Source of the DNA: Streptomyces sp. NRRL WC-3742
GTDB lineage: Bacteria; Actinomycetota; Actinomycetes; Streptomycetales; Streptomycetaceae
Assembly (NCBI RefSeq): GCF_000720635.1
Contig: NZ_JOCF01000003.1
Location: forward strand, 62,001 to 126,000
Direction of reading: 5' to 3'
Length of the DNA stretch: 64,000 nucleotides
Every line of letters starts with the position of its first letter. Positions within the stretch are counted from its first letter, which is position 1. Below, piece by piece: positions 28,988 to 38,157 of this stretch. The translations under genes and the position numbers were made by a program. Below the pieces are notes generated by a model that was not told the DNA's origin, did not search any database, and worked only from the letters and a program-made list of their open reading frames with translations.

Positions 28988-29396
28988 GACAGGAATGCGT
29001 GTTCCTCAACGGACTGCTGCCTACCCGGTGAGCTGACGGGTTCGGGCCGAGCGACGACGCCCTACGATGCCTCCGCAGACCGTTCTTGGCCGCCCTGGCA
29101 CCGATTCACCCCGGAGGAACATGGTTCCCGGGCTCCGACTCGCTGCACGGACCCCAAGGCCGGACAGGTTGTGAGACTCGGCAGACAGAAGCCTCTACTG
29201 CCTCTTGCAGTAGGCGAAGGCTTCCGTGCGGCCCAGCCTAACAAGCGAGTTGAGTCGTCCGGCTCAGCCGGCCGACTCTGCCCTGGCGTGTCGTCCCCCC
29301 GGGTGCAACGAGCTTCGGTGAGGCCGGACTTAAGGAGCGGACGGGCCTCCCGTTGCGGTCGGCCAGTGCGGCGATGCCCAGTGGCATAGCACCACC
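28988..29396. other. Gene-poor, hairpin-rich stretch left of the CIS locus
   Basis: About 410 bp with no credible ORF on either strand and lower GC than the flanks. It contains two strong stem-loops: 29188-29224 (GAAGCCT and CTACTGC arms with complements) and 29252-29278 (12-bp stem with one mismatch and a TCA loop). They could be terminators, a small RNA, or scars of an insertion. Confidence 0.5.
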
Positions 29397-29437
29397 ACCA
29401 GCGCCGCCGCGACGGACGGTCCCGCGGCGGCGCTGGT
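29397..29437 (-). terminator. Terminator of the left CIS-locus gene
   Basis: 15-bp perfect stem ACCAGCGCCGCCGCG / CGCGGCGGCGCTGGT with an 11-nt loop, 25 bp beyond the stop of the minus-strand gene. Confidence 0.75.
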
Positions 29438-29462
29438 CGTGCGGCCCGGTGGGGGCGGGGGA

Positions 29463-30305
29463 TCAGCAGGAGCCGCAGTCGCCCGGGGGGCATTTGGCGA
29501 CCTCCGCGCGGACCTCGTCCACGGTGTGTTCGAGGAGGTGCTTGCACTGGTCGTCGTGGGCCTTGTCCTTGCAGGCGCGGACGGCGAGCCAGCCCTCGAG
29601 GATGACGACCGCCTCCCAGCCCCTGAGGATGAACATCAGCGTGCGGCACAGGCAGTCGACGTAGTCGTGCACGCCCGGGAAGCCGTTCCAGACGCCCTTG
29701 ACCTGGCGGTCGAGCACCAGCAGCCGCACGTACAGGTCGACCGGGGGCTGGGCCGGGTCGGCGGCGTCGTGGGTGAGCTGGGTGGCGTCGGCCTTGAGCT
29801 GGGCGGCGCGCTTGGGGAGGGCGGTCAGTTCGGCCTGGAGGACGTCGGTGAAGTACTTGGAGGCGGCGGAGACCTCCTCCCGGTAGTGGGCGATCAGGCC
29901 GGCGAGCTTGGGGGCCGGGTCGCCCTGGTGGCCCTCGGTGGGGAAGTCGCAGGTGTACTCGCGGCAGCCGGGCTCGCCGACGCACTCCTCGATGCGGGTC
30001 CAGACCTTGTGGACCGCCCGCTCGACGCACTCGCGCTGCTCCTCGTCGAGGCGGCAGCGCAGCGTCTCGCGGACGGCCTTCACCTGGTCCTCGGCCGTCT
30101 TGACGTCGGGTTTGGCGGTGGCCCGGGCCTTGCAGTAGTCGGTCTTCGCGGTGGCGAGGGCGGCCCGGAACGGGGTGAGGGTCTGCAGGCTCTCGTCGGT
30201 GACGGCGGCCTGCCGCTTGATGCCCGCCGCCTTGCAGGTGAGCTCGTCGATGGCGTCCACGTCGCAGCAGCCGTGTCCGGAAGGGGGCGGGGTTCCGTAG
30301 GTCAT
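29463..30305 (-). CDS. Cys-rich CIS-locus protein of unknown function
   Basis: 280 residues, mostly helical and Cys-rich: CC near residue 13, CRLDEEQREC, CVGEPGCREYTC, DCLCRTL, and a C-terminal CPPGDCGSC. One moderately hydrophobic helix (RTLMFILRGWEAVVILEGWL) is present. ATG at 30305 has GGAG 8 bp upstream. It is divergent from the CIS cap gene, and its promoter region carries its own SARP-type direct repeat (30376-30393, minus strand), so it is probably expressed together with the injection system. No family is recognised; it could be an accessory factor or a second cargo. Confidence 0.65.
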   Translation of the reverse strand: MTYGTPPPSGHGCCDVDAIDELTCKAAGIKRQAAVTDESLQTLTPFRAALATAKTDYCKARATAKPDVKTAEDQVKAVRETLRCRLDEEQRECVERAVHKVWTRIEECVGEPGCREYTCDFPTEGHQGDPAPKLAGLIAHYREEVSAASKYFTDVLQAELTALPKRAAQLKADATQLTHDAADPAQPPVDLYVRLLVLDRQVKGVWNGFPGVHDYVDCLCRTLMFILRGWEAVVILEGWLAVRACKDKAHDDQCKHLLEHTVDEVRAEVAKCPPGDCGSC

Positions 30306-30375
30306 GGGCGTACTCCGGGGTGGGAGGGGGCTCCTGCGTACGGGAGCGCCAGGCCCGTCGAGTGTGCGCCGGGTA

Positions 30376-30393
30376 CTGTCACCGCACCGTCGC
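30376..30393 (-). promoter_or_regulatory. SARP-type box driving the left divergent gene
   Basis: On the minus strand, GCGACGG (plus 30387-30393) and GTGACAG (30376-30382) start 11 bp apart. A CACACT hexamer that can serve as -10 follows 9 bp later. The same repeat logic occurs at three other promoters in this locus. Confidence 0.6.
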
Positions 30394-30413
30394 CCGGGCA
30401 TCGCCGGGCGGCG

Positions 30414-30445
30414 GCAACGCTGCGGTGACGGCCGGGGCCGAGCAT
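30414..30445 (+). promoter_or_regulatory. SARP-type promoter of CIS operon 1 (leaderless)
   Basis: Heptamers GCAACGC (30414-30420) and GTGACGG (30425-30431) are 11 bp apart; a GAGCAT hexamer at 30440-30445 lies 8 bp later. The ATG at 30452 is only 6 bp past that hexamer and has no Shine-Dalgarno sequence, so the transcript is probably leaderless. The 14-mer AACGCTGCGGTGAC is shared exactly with the promoter at 44404-44417. Confidence 0.7.
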
Positions 30446-30451
30446 CGGACC

Positions 30452-31051
30452 ATGGCTGGATACCGGGCACTCGCCGCCGTCGGACGCAGCGTGGTCGCGC
30501 TGCTCAACCGGCGTTTCACGGAGGAGATCCCCGACGGCCGAGGCAGGCGGCCGCTGGCGGTGCTCGCCGGGCCGCTGGACTTCGAGAAGGTCGACACCCC
30601 CGGCGCGGTGATCGCCTACCCGGCCGTGTCGGTGTACTGCTACCGGCTCAGCATCGACCGCGAGACCAGGGCCGGCTGGGGCGCCGTCTCGGCCCAGGAC
30701 GGGCTGCCGCGGCTGCCGCTGCGGATGCACATGATGCTCGCCGCCTGGGACCACACCGTCGACCACGAGCTGGAGTGGCTGGGCCTGGCCGCGCGCACGC
30801 TCGAGACCGAGGCCGTCCTCACCGGCCCGACGCTCGACCCCAGCGGCGCCTGGGAGCCGGGCGACACGGTCCAGGTCGTCTCGGACGAACTGGCGATGGA
30901 CTCGCTGAGCGAGGCGTTCCAGGCGATGACCACCGACTACCGGCTCTGCCTGCCCTACCTGGCCCGGGTGGTACGGATCGACGGCGCGCCCCAGCCCGTC
31001 GCCGAGCAGGTCACCACCGTGACCTCCCGCCTCTCCCGGACGAGCCGATGA
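30452..31051 (+). CDS. cis16: CIS cap/tail terminator protein (DUF4255, Pvc16/Cis16-like)
   Basis: 199-residue DUF4255 protein. In Afp/PVC and Streptomyces CIS, this family caps the sheath-tube end distal to the baseplate. Recognisable features are the N-terminal helix ALAAVGRSVVALLNRRF, the central LPLRMHMMLAAWDHTVDHELEWLG and the C-terminal LPYLARVVRID strand. It is the first gene of the CIS operon, with a probable leaderless ATG under a SARP-type promoter. Its stop overlaps the next start (ATGA). Confidence 0.85.
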   Translation: MAGYRALAAVGRSVVALLNRRFTEEIPDGRGRRPLAVLAGPLDFEKVDTPGAVIAYPAVSVYCYRLSIDRETRAGWGAVSAQDGLPRLPLRMHMMLAAWDHTVDHELEWLGLAARTLETEAVLTGPTLDPSGAWEPGDTVQVVSDELAMDSLSEAFQAMTTDYRLCLPYLARVVRIDGAPQPVAEQVTTVTSRLSRTSR

Positions 31052-31911
31052 CCGACGGGCCGATGACCACCGCCCCCGGCGCGGGCGACGCGATCACCGT
31101 CGACGCCGGCCGGGTGGACGTCCTGCACCGGCTCGCCCTCGCCGTCCGCCCGATCGACGCGCGCACCACCGGAACGGCCGGCGGCGTCCGGATCGGGCGC
31201 GAGGCCCCGGCACCCGGCGGGCCCGTCAGGCTCCTGGAGAGCCACGGCGCCGCCGGGTGGGTGCTGCGCTACGGCAGCGGGACCGGCGGGGTCCGGAGCC
31301 GGGTGGTCGTGCTGCGCCTCGACGACCCGGACCGGCGCTTCGTCCCGCGCCGCTTCCGGCTGCCGCTGTGGACGCTCGCCGAGCTCACCGGCGCGGACGG
31401 GCGCCCGCCCACCGCCGCCTACGTCCCGGCGGCCTCCCGGCTGTTGCGGCCCTGGCTGCTGCCCGGCGTGGCGTACCCGGTCACCGGCGGCGTCACGGGC
31501 CTGCGGCTGCGCGTCACCCACCGGGGCGCGCCGGTGCGCTGGCCCAGGGTCGAGGCGTTCGGCGCGGGCGGGATGCGGGTCGGCTGGGCGCACGGGGACG
31601 AGCACGGCCAGGTGCTGCTGCTGGTGGACGGCATCGGCGCGCTGGCGCCGCCCACGCCCTCCGTCTTCGACGTGGTGCTGCGCACCGCCGTCCCGGACCC
31701 GGCGGCGGCCGTCGACCCGGAGGACCCGCTGGCCGACCTGGTGGTGGAGGACCTCCCGCGCAGTCAGGCCCCGCCCACCGACCAGGACCTCGACAACCCG
31801 GTGCTGCGGGGCCTCGCCCTTCCGCCCGGCTACCGCAGCTCCACCCGGGACGTCCTCCGGAGCCTGACCGTCGGCCGGGTGCTGCCCGCCACCGACCTGC
31901 CCCACACCTGA
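31048..31911 (+). CDS. Conserved CIS-locus protein of unknown function
   Basis: 287 residues, start overlapping the cap gene stop (ATGA). The central part is beta-rich with a carboxypeptidase-regulatory/Ig-like look (GLRLRVTHRGAPVRWPRVEAF...HGDEHGQVLLLVDG). The C-terminus is acidic and then basic. Placement between cap and sheath is seen in other actinobacterial CIS loci, but I recognise no named family. Confidence 0.72.
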   Translation: MTDGPMTTAPGAGDAITVDAGRVDVLHRLALAVRPIDARTTGTAGGVRIGREAPAPGGPVRLLESHGAAGWVLRYGSGTGGVRSRVVVLRLDDPDRRFVPRRFRLPLWTLAELTGADGRPPTAAYVPAASRLLRPWLLPGVAYPVTGGVTGLRLRVTHRGAPVRWPRVEAFGAGGMRVGWAHGDEHGQVLLLVDGIGALAPPTPSVFDVVLRTAVPDPAAAVDPEDPLADLVVEDLPRSQAPPTDQDLDNPVLRGLALPPGYRSSTRDVLRSLTVGRVLPATDLPHT

Positions 31912-31947
31912 CCCGAGTCTGACCCGAGACCGAGGAGGCCCCCGCGC

Positions 31948-33840
31948 ATGCCCGAGTACCTGACCCCAGGCGTCTACGTCGAGGAGACCAGTTTCCGCTC
32001 CCGGTCGATCGAAGGCGTGCCCACCAGCACCTTCGGCATGGCCGGGCGGACGGCCTACGGCCCGGTGCCGTACCAGATCCCCGGCGGGCCGGTCCTGGTG
32101 CCCGGGCCGACGCTGGTGACCAGCTTCACCGAGTACGAACGCGCCTTCGGCGGGCTGACGTTGGACGACGACACCGTCAGCCAGGTGGCGCTGGCGGCCC
32201 GCGCCTTCTTCGCCAACGGCGGGCGCCGGCTGTACGTCTCCCGGGTCTTCCCGTTCGTCAGGAGGACGACGAACGGCGTCACCGACATCGACGTGCCCAA
32301 GAACTTCGCCTCCCTCGCCTCCCCGGCGACGGGAACGCCCCTGGTGCGCTGGTGGGCCCGCTGGCCCGGGGCGGCCGGGAGCCGGATCAGCGTCGCCGTG
32401 GCCTTCCGGCGCAGCAAGAACGTCCTGATCTCCTCCAGCGCCAACGGCACGACCGCCGTCAGGCTCACCGGAGTCCAGCCGGGCGTGGCCGTCGAGGTGC
32501 TCGACCTGGGCGCCGACGGCAGGCCCGCGCCGCCCGACGACCGGACGCAGCCGGCCCCGGCCACGATCAGGATCGTGGACCGCATGGCCGACGGCACCCT
32601 CGGCTACCGCAACGCCCAGGGCGGGGTCGACGCCCCCGCCGCGGGCAAGGCCGCGTTCCACATCACGCTGGCCGTCAGCGTCCAGCTCGGCACGGACCGG
32701 GTGGACGTCTACAACGAGCTGGAGCTCGACCGGCTCCACCCGCGCTCGGTGGAGAACGTGCTCAAACCCCGGGACCCGGCGGACGAGTTCTCCCTCGTCT
32801 GGCTGGAGCTGCCGCCCGCCGCCGCCGGGGCCACCGTCTCCCCGGGCGACCGGCTGACCGAGCTGCTGAAGCTCGACGCCCGCCACCGCGGCTTCCTCAC
32901 CGGCGGCGGCAACGGCGAGGACCCGACGGCCGACGACCTGCTGGGCCAGGCGGCCTCCCCGGACGACCCGCACCAGCCCGCCGCCGGCCTGACCGCGCTC
33001 GGCGAGGTCGACGACATCGCCGTCGTCGCCATGCCCGACACCGTCGCCCTGCCGGAGCAGCAGGAGCAGACGGCCGTGGACGGGCTGATCGCCCACTGCG
33101 AGCGGCTGCGCTACCGGATGGCGATCGTCGACCCGCCGGCCAACAGCTCGATCTCCGGTGTGCGCCGCTTCCGCTCCCAGTTCGACAGCACCTACGCGGC
33201 GCTCTACTACCCGTGGCTGCGGATCGTCGACCCGACCAGGCGGCCCGACCCGGGCGGGCCCACGCCGATGCTGGACGTGCCGCCCTCGGGCTTCGTCGCC
33301 GGGATCTACGCCCGCAGCGACATCGAGCGCGGGGTGTTCAAGGCCCCGGCCAACGAAGTCGTGCACGGGATGAGCGAGTTCGTCACCAACGTCACGTACG
33401 ACCGGCAGTCCGTGCTCAACCCCGAGGGGATCAACGCGCTGCGCTTCTTCGAGGGCCGGTCCAACCGGGTCTGGGGCGCGCGCACGATGAGCTCGGACCC
33501 GGAGTGGAAGTACGTCAACGTCCGGCGGCTCTTCATCTACCTCGAGCACTCCATCGACAAGTCGACCCAGTGGGCCGTCTTCGAGCCCAACAACGAGCGG
33601 CTCTGGGCTTCCGTCAGGCAGTCGGTCGAGGACTTCCTGCTGGTCACCTGGAAGAGCGGCGCGCTGATGGGTACCAAGCCCGAGGAGGCGTTCTTCGTCC
33701 GCTGCGACCGCACCACCATGACCCAGAACGACATCGACAACGGCCGCATGATCTGCCTGGTCGGGGTGGCCCCCACCTACCCGGCCGAGTTCGTGATCTT
33801 CCGGATCGGCCAGTTCACCGCCGACGCGCCGGCCGTCTGA
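31948..33840 (+). CDS. cis2: Contractile tail sheath protein (Pvc2/Cis2-like)
   Basis: 630 residues. The N-terminus YLTPGVYVEE is the hallmark of phage and CIS sheath proteins. The variable central insertion is followed by the conserved C-terminal sheath domain, with FEGRSNRVWGARTMSSDPEWKYVNVRRLFIYLEHSI and EFVIFRIGQF. The protein polymerises around the tube and contracts to drive it through a membrane. ATG at 31948 follows GAGGAGG. The tube gene follows 38 bp later. Confidence 0.93.
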   Translation: MPEYLTPGVYVEETSFRSRSIEGVPTSTFGMAGRTAYGPVPYQIPGGPVLVPGPTLVTSFTEYERAFGGLTLDDDTVSQVALAARAFFANGGRRLYVSRVFPFVRRTTNGVTDIDVPKNFASLASPATGTPLVRWWARWPGAAGSRISVAVAFRRSKNVLISSSANGTTAVRLTGVQPGVAVEVLDLGADGRPAPPDDRTQPAPATIRIVDRMADGTLGYRNAQGGVDAPAAGKAAFHITLAVSVQLGTDRVDVYNELELDRLHPRSVENVLKPRDPADEFSLVWLELPPAAAGATVSPGDRLTELLKLDARHRGFLTGGGNGEDPTADDLLGQAASPDDPHQPAAGLTALGEVDDIAVVAMPDTVALPEQQEQTAVDGLIAHCERLRYRMAIVDPPANSSISGVRRFRSQFDSTYAALYYPWLRIVDPTRRPDPGGPTPMLDVPPSGFVAGIYARSDIERGVFKAPANEVVHGMSEFVTNVTYDRQSVLNPEGINALRFFEGRSNRVWGARTMSSDPEWKYVNVRRLFIYLEHSIDKSTQWAVFEPNNERLWASVRQSVEDFLLVTWKSGALMGTKPEEAFFVRCDRTTMTQNDIDNGRMICLVGVAPTYPAEFVIFRIGQFTADAPAV

Positions 33841-33878
33841 GCGGCGCGAGCATCCCGTCCCTGATCAGGAGGCAGCAC

Positions 33879-34334
33879 ATGGCCGTCCGCAACAACCCGT
33901 ACGGGGCCTTCAACTTCCTCGTCAAGCTCGGCGACGCCGGGGGAGAGGACCAGATCGCCGGCGGCTTCTCCGACTTCACCGGCGCGGGCAACGAGGTGAA
34001 GTTCTCCGAGTACCGCAACGGCAACGACAAGGAGAACCACGTCCGCAAGATCGCCAACACCAACGTCACCGACGACGTCACCCTCAAGCGCGGCATCATC
34101 GGCGACCTGCGGCTCTTCAACTGGATCAAGGACACCCGGGAGGGCCGCCACGACCCCCGCACCGTCGTGGTCACCCTCTACGACGAGGCCCGCACCGCCG
34201 TCTGCGCCTGGACCCTGCACGCTGCCCAGCCCAAGAAGTGGGTCGGCCCCACCCTGGCGGGCAAGGGCGGCGGCGAGGTGGCGATGGAGGAACTGCACCT
34301 CGTCGCCGAGCGGATCGACTTCGCCTCGCTATGA
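33879..34334 (+). CDS. cis1: Inner tube protein (gp19/Pvc1/Cis1-like)
   Basis: 151-residue phage tail tube (T4 gp19-like) protein starting AVRNNPYGAFNFLVKLG, with the conserved GFSDFTGAGNEVKFSEYRNG loop and the C-terminal VAMEELHLVAERID strand. Hexamers stack inside the sheath. ATG at 33879 follows CAGGAGG. Its stop overlaps the start of the second sheath gene (ATGA). Confidence 0.93.
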   Translation: MAVRNNPYGAFNFLVKLGDAGGEDQIAGGFSDFTGAGNEVKFSEYRNGNDKENHVRKIANTNVTDDVTLKRGIIGDLRLFNWIKDTREGRHDPRTVVVTLYDEARTAVCAWTLHAAQPKKWVGPTLAGKGGGEVAMEELHLVAERIDFASL

Positions 34335-36289
34335 GCACGTCGACCAGCACGTCGACCAGCCCGCCGACCAGTACGCCGGGGCTGGCGCTCGGGGCGCCGG
34401 GCGTCTACCGGGACGCGCGGCGGCCGGCGCCCGCGTTCCGGCCGGTGCGGCTGGACGTGGCCGGGTTCGTCGGGGTGGCGCCGCGCGGGCCGGTGGACCG
34501 GCCGGTGGCCGTGGAGCGGTGGACGGAGTACGTCCAGCGGTTCGGGGCCTTCGAGGGCCGGGGCCTGCTGCCGTACGCCGTGCGGGCGTTCTTCGCCCAG
34601 GGCGGCAGCCGGGCGTACGTGCTGCGCGTCTCGCCGCTGCCGCGCGCGCCCGACCCGGCGGCCCTCGCGGCTGTCGCCCGCCATGTCATCAGGCTGGCCG
34701 GGCCCGTGGAGCTGGGCCTGCTCGCCGCCGACGAGGGGCGGTGGGGCGAACTGCTCTCCGTGCGCTGGGAGTTCGCCGCCACCCGGAGCTTCGCCGGACG
34801 GGTGGACGGGGACAGGCTGGCCCTGCCCGAGGCGCTCGCCGCGCCCGTCGGCACCCTGCTGCGGCTGCGCGGGCCCGGGCTGGCGCCCGCCGGGGAGTTC
34901 TACCGGGTGGTCCGATCCGCCGGGCGGGCCGCCGTTCTGGACCGGCCGCCCGCCGCCACGCCCGGCGCCGCCCTCGACGTGGGCGTCATCACCGCCACGG
35001 TCACCGTCACCGACTCCGACCCGGGCCTCACCCGGCAGGAGAGGTTCACCGACCTCGGGCTCTGCGCGGAGCACCCGCGCTTCGCCGGGGACGTGCTCGC
35101 CGCCGAGTCCCGGCTGATCGCGCCCGACACCGGCTGGCCCGGCGTGCTGCTGCCCCCGGACGCCACCCTCCCGGCCGTCGACTCCGCCCCCGACCGCCTG
35201 GGCGCGGACCGCTGGTCGGCGATCACCGCCGACAGCCTCTTCGGGGACGTGCCGCCCGAGCTGTTCCCCGTCGGCGGCCCTCAGAGCGCCGACGACACCG
35301 CCGCGTTCATCGGCCTGGACCGCCTCGCCCTGGAACCGGAGGTCGCCCTGCTCTCCGTGCCCGACCTGTTCTGGGACTACCTGGTGCCCGGCCGCACCAC
35401 CGAACCCCCGGAGCGGCCCGGCGCCGGGGTGCCCTGCCCGCCGCCGCCCGTCCCGCTGGTCTACCCGGCGCGGCCCGAACGCGCCGTCCTGCTCGACGGC
35501 CGCAGCCCGGACGGCCTCGCGGAGATCCTGCGGCGGCAGCGGCGGCTGGTCGACCTGGCGGAGCGCCAGCGCCGCTTCGTCGCCCTGCTGGACGTGCCGC
35601 CCGGGCTGGCGCTGCGGCAGATCGCCCACTGGAGGGCCGCGTTCGACAGCTCCTATGCCGCTGCCCACCACCCGTGGCTCGGCGTGGTCGACCCGGAGGA
35701 CCCGCAGCTGCGGGCCGTCCTGGTGCCGCCCTCCGCGTTCGCCGCCGGGATCGTCGCCGACCGCGAGCACCGGCTCGGCATCCCCTGGGGCCCGGCCAAC
35801 GCCCTGGCCGTCGACGCGGTGACCGCCGCGGACCTGCCGGTGGCGGCCGAGCGAGACGAACTCCACCTGCTCGGCGTCGACGTCTTCGCCGCCGAGCGGG
35901 ACGGCTTCCGGCTGGCCTCCGCCCGCACCCTCTCCGGCGACCCGGACTACCGGCAGCTGAGCGTGCGCCGGCTGATGACCATGCTGCGGCTGGTCCTCGA
36001 ACGGCAGGCGCAGAGCCTCGCCTTCGAACCCAACTCCCCGCAGCTGCGCGCCGAACTGCGCGGCGCCGTCACCCAGTTGCTGCGCGACCTGTTCCGGGGC
36101 GGGGCGTTCGCCGGGGCCACCGAGGCGCAGGCGTTCTTCGTCCGCTGCGACGAGGCGCTCAACCCCGGCTGGTCGCAGGGGCTCGGCCGGCTGGTCGCCG
36201 AGATCGGGGTGGCGCCCGCCCAGCCCCTGGAGTACCTCGTCCTGCGGATCGCCCAGGACGCGGACGGCGACGTCGACGTGACGGGGTGA
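34331..36289 (+). CDS. Second sheath-like protein (Pvc3/4-like)
   Basis: 652 residues, a divergent sheath paralogue. A Ser/Thr-rich start precedes the sheath N-terminus (LALGAPGVYRDARRP), and a conserved C-terminal sheath domain is present (RTLSGDPDYRQLSVRRLMTML...AQAFFVRCDEALNPG). Afp/PVC systems also carry sheath paralogues, which form special layers near the baseplate or cap. ATG overlaps the tube stop by 4 bp, so expression is coupled to the tube. Confidence 0.85.
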   Translation: MSTSTSTSTSPPTSTPGLALGAPGVYRDARRPAPAFRPVRLDVAGFVGVAPRGPVDRPVAVERWTEYVQRFGAFEGRGLLPYAVRAFFAQGGSRAYVLRVSPLPRAPDPAALAAVARHVIRLAGPVELGLLAADEGRWGELLSVRWEFAATRSFAGRVDGDRLALPEALAAPVGTLLRLRGPGLAPAGEFYRVVRSAGRAAVLDRPPAATPGAALDVGVITATVTVTDSDPGLTRQERFTDLGLCAEHPRFAGDVLAAESRLIAPDTGWPGVLLPPDATLPAVDSAPDRLGADRWSAITADSLFGDVPPELFPVGGPQSADDTAAFIGLDRLALEPEVALLSVPDLFWDYLVPGRTTEPPERPGAGVPCPPPPVPLVYPARPERAVLLDGRSPDGLAEILRRQRRLVDLAERQRRFVALLDVPPGLALRQIAHWRAAFDSSYAAAHHPWLGVVDPEDPQLRAVLVPPSAFAAGIVADREHRLGIPWGPANALAVDAVTAADLPVAAERDELHLLGVDVFAAERDGFRLASARTLSGDPDYRQLSVRRLMTMLRLVLERQAQSLAFEPNSPQLRAELRGAVTQLLRDLFRGGAFAGATEAQAFFVRCDEALNPGWSQGLGRLVAEIGVAPAQPLEYLVLRIAQDADGDVDVTG

Positions 36290-36292
36290 GCG

Positions 36293-36853
36293 ATGGCCGA
36301 CCTGGTCCAGGGGTTCAACTTCCGCATCTCGCTGGGGCGCAGCACCTCGCCCGGCCCGAGCGCGGCCCCGCCGCCCGCCCTCACCGGCGCGCCCTCCCGG
36401 GCCGCGCGCACCGGCGCCGGAGCGCGCGCCGACGGGCCCGACCGGCTCGGCGACGGCGGCTTCCAGGAGTGCTCGGGCCTGGAGCTGGAGATGGAGGTCG
36501 GCGACCACCCCGAGGGCGGCCGCAACGACGGACTGGCCCGGGGGATCGGCAGGGTCAAGCTGCAGCCGATCGTCCTCAGGCGCGGGATGCTCGTCCCCAC
36601 CCCGGGCGGCCGCGCGGACTCCGCGTTGTGGGACTGGCTGTACGGCATCGTCGGCGGCGAGAACCGCTCCGTCCGCTACGACGGCGACATCGAGGTGCTG
36701 GACCCGACGGGAGCGCGCACCCTCGCCCACTGGCGGTTCGTCCGGGGCCTGCCCGTCAAGGTCGCCGGGCCGGCGCTGAACGCGAGGACCGGTGAGATCG
36801 CCATGGAGGAACTGCACATCGCCCACGAGGGCCTGCGACTGGAGGGCACCTGA
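36293..36853 (+). CDS. Second tube-like protein (Pvc5-like)
   Basis: 186-residue gp19-type tail protein with an unusual Ala/Pro-rich insertion (about residues 17-50) before FQECSGLELEME. The family C-terminus IAMEELHIAHEGLRLE is intact. It probably forms the tube-initiating ring at the baseplate hub rather than the bulk tube. ATG is 4 bp after the second sheath stop, and its TGA overlaps the next ATG. Confidence 0.83.
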   Translation: MADLVQGFNFRISLGRSTSPGPSAAPPPALTGAPSRAARTGAGARADGPDRLGDGGFQECSGLELEMEVGDHPEGGRNDGLARGIGRVKLQPIVLRRGMLVPTPGGRADSALWDWLYGIVGGENRSVRYDGDIEVLDPTGARTLAHWRFVRGLPVKVAGPALNARTGEIAMEELHIAHEGLRLEGT

Positions 36854-38157
36854 TGTCGGAGCTGGCCCACGCGACCCTGCAACGCCTGGCCGTCACCAAG
36901 GCCGGGGCGAAGGACCAGCCGCCCCGGGTCAAGGGCGAGGGGCCCGTCGTCGAGGTGCAGTTCAACCCCGTCTCGCTGCGGCTCAGCCGCAACAACAACG
37001 TCGACCGGGGCGGCACCAGCACCCGCACCCAGAAGCGCCAGAACCCCGCGCAGGAGGGCGCCACCCTCTCCTTCGAGCTGGCCTTCGACACCGCCGAACA
37101 GGGCGGGCCCGGCGAGTACGTGGACGTCCGCGCGTGGACGGCGGTGGTGCGGCAGTTCGTCGAACCGCCGCCGCAGAAGCAGGGCGATCCGCCGCCCGTC
37201 GTCCGCTTCGTGTGGGGCACCTTCCGCTTCAACGGCATCGTCACCCAGGTCACCGAGGAACTCGACCTGTTCGCCCCGGACGGCACCCCGCTGCGGGCCA
37301 AGGTCGCCGTCACCATCGCCGAGCAGGACTTCGCGTACGAGGCGAACGAGAAGGGCGCCGGACGGCGCGACGCCCGCGCCGCCACCGACCCGGGCGCGAC
37401 CCGGCCCGGCACCGCCCCCGGCACCGCAGGGACGGCCCGGCCGCGGCAACTGGCCCAGGCCCAGGCCGGGGAGAGCGCCCAGCAGTTGCTCGCCCGGCTC
37501 GGGCTCGACCCGGCGGCCTGGCGCGGGGCGATGCGGGGGCTGGACAGCCCGCTCACGCTCGCGGCCGGGTTCAGCGTCCAGCTCGGGGTGGAGGTGGAGG
37601 CGGGCGGGGGCGTCGGGCTCTCGGCGGGCTTCGCGGGAGAGGCGGCGGCGACCTCGGTCGCGGGGCTGGCGGGGGCGCTGGGGCTGGGATCGCCGGTGGA
37701 CGGCACGGGGACGGAGGCGGGGACGGACGCGGGGACGGGGACCGGGACGGAGGCGGGCTTCGTGCTCTCCGCCGGGGGCGGGATCGCCGCCTCGGCGAAC
37801 ACGGTGACCGGCGCCCGGACGGCGCTGGCGCTCGACCGGGCGCGCGGAGCCTTCGCCGTCCCGGCCTCCGGGCCGACAGCCGCGGCCGACCCCCGCGCCC
37901 TCGGCTACGGCCGGGGCGTCCCCCTGCGCAGCCGCGCCGACCCCGGCACCCTCGCCGAGGTCACCGCAGGCGGCGCCCCCGGCCTCAACCGCCGCGCCCG
38001 CGCCCAGGAGACCCCGCAGCCCGACGGGGTGACACCCCCGTGGGAGCGCCTGCCCCCGGTGACGCCCGCCCGCCTCGCCGCGGACTGCGAGCAACGCCGC
38101 CGTGACGCACCGCCGAGCACCCTGAGGTGGCGACCGCCCGGAGGAGGCCAGCGTTGA
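36853..38157 (+). CDS. cis7: LysM-type tube/hub adaptor (Pvc7/Cis7-like)
   Basis: 434 residues. The N-terminal CIS tube-adaptor domain (VEVQFNPVSLRLSRNNN, then FVWGTFRFNGIVTQVTEELDLF) is followed by a LysM-like motif (AQAGESAQQLLARLGLDPAAWRG) and a long Gly/Thr/Ala-rich low-complexity tail (about 245-300) ending in a basic segment. In related systems it links tube and spike hub. It is translationally coupled on both sides (TGATG before, TTGA after). Confidence 0.85.
   Translation: MSELAHATLQRLAVTKAGAKDQPPRVKGEGPVVEVQFNPVSLRLSRNNNVDRGGTSTRTQKRQNPAQEGATLSFELAFDTAEQGGPGEYVDVRAWTAVVRQFVEPPPQKQGDPPPVVRFVWGTFRFNGIVTQVTEELDLFAPDGTPLRAKVAVTIAEQDFAYEANEKGAGRRDARAATDPGATRPGTAPGTAGTARPRQLAQAQAGESAQQLLARLGLDPAAWRGAMRGLDSPLTLAAGFSVQLGVEVEAGGGVGLSAGFAGEAAATSVAGLAGALGLGSPVDGTGTEAGTDAGTGTGTEAGFVLSAGGGIAASANTVTGARTALALDRARGAFAVPASGPTAAADPRALGYGRGVPLRSRADPGTLAEVTAGGAPGLNRRARAQETPQPDGVTPPWERLPPVTPARLAADCEQRRRDAPPSTLRWRPPGGGQR

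Noticed and set aside
29180..29290. tRNA-like folding of the hairpin pair
   Set aside because: No acceptor stem, T-loop or anticodon arrangement could be fitted.
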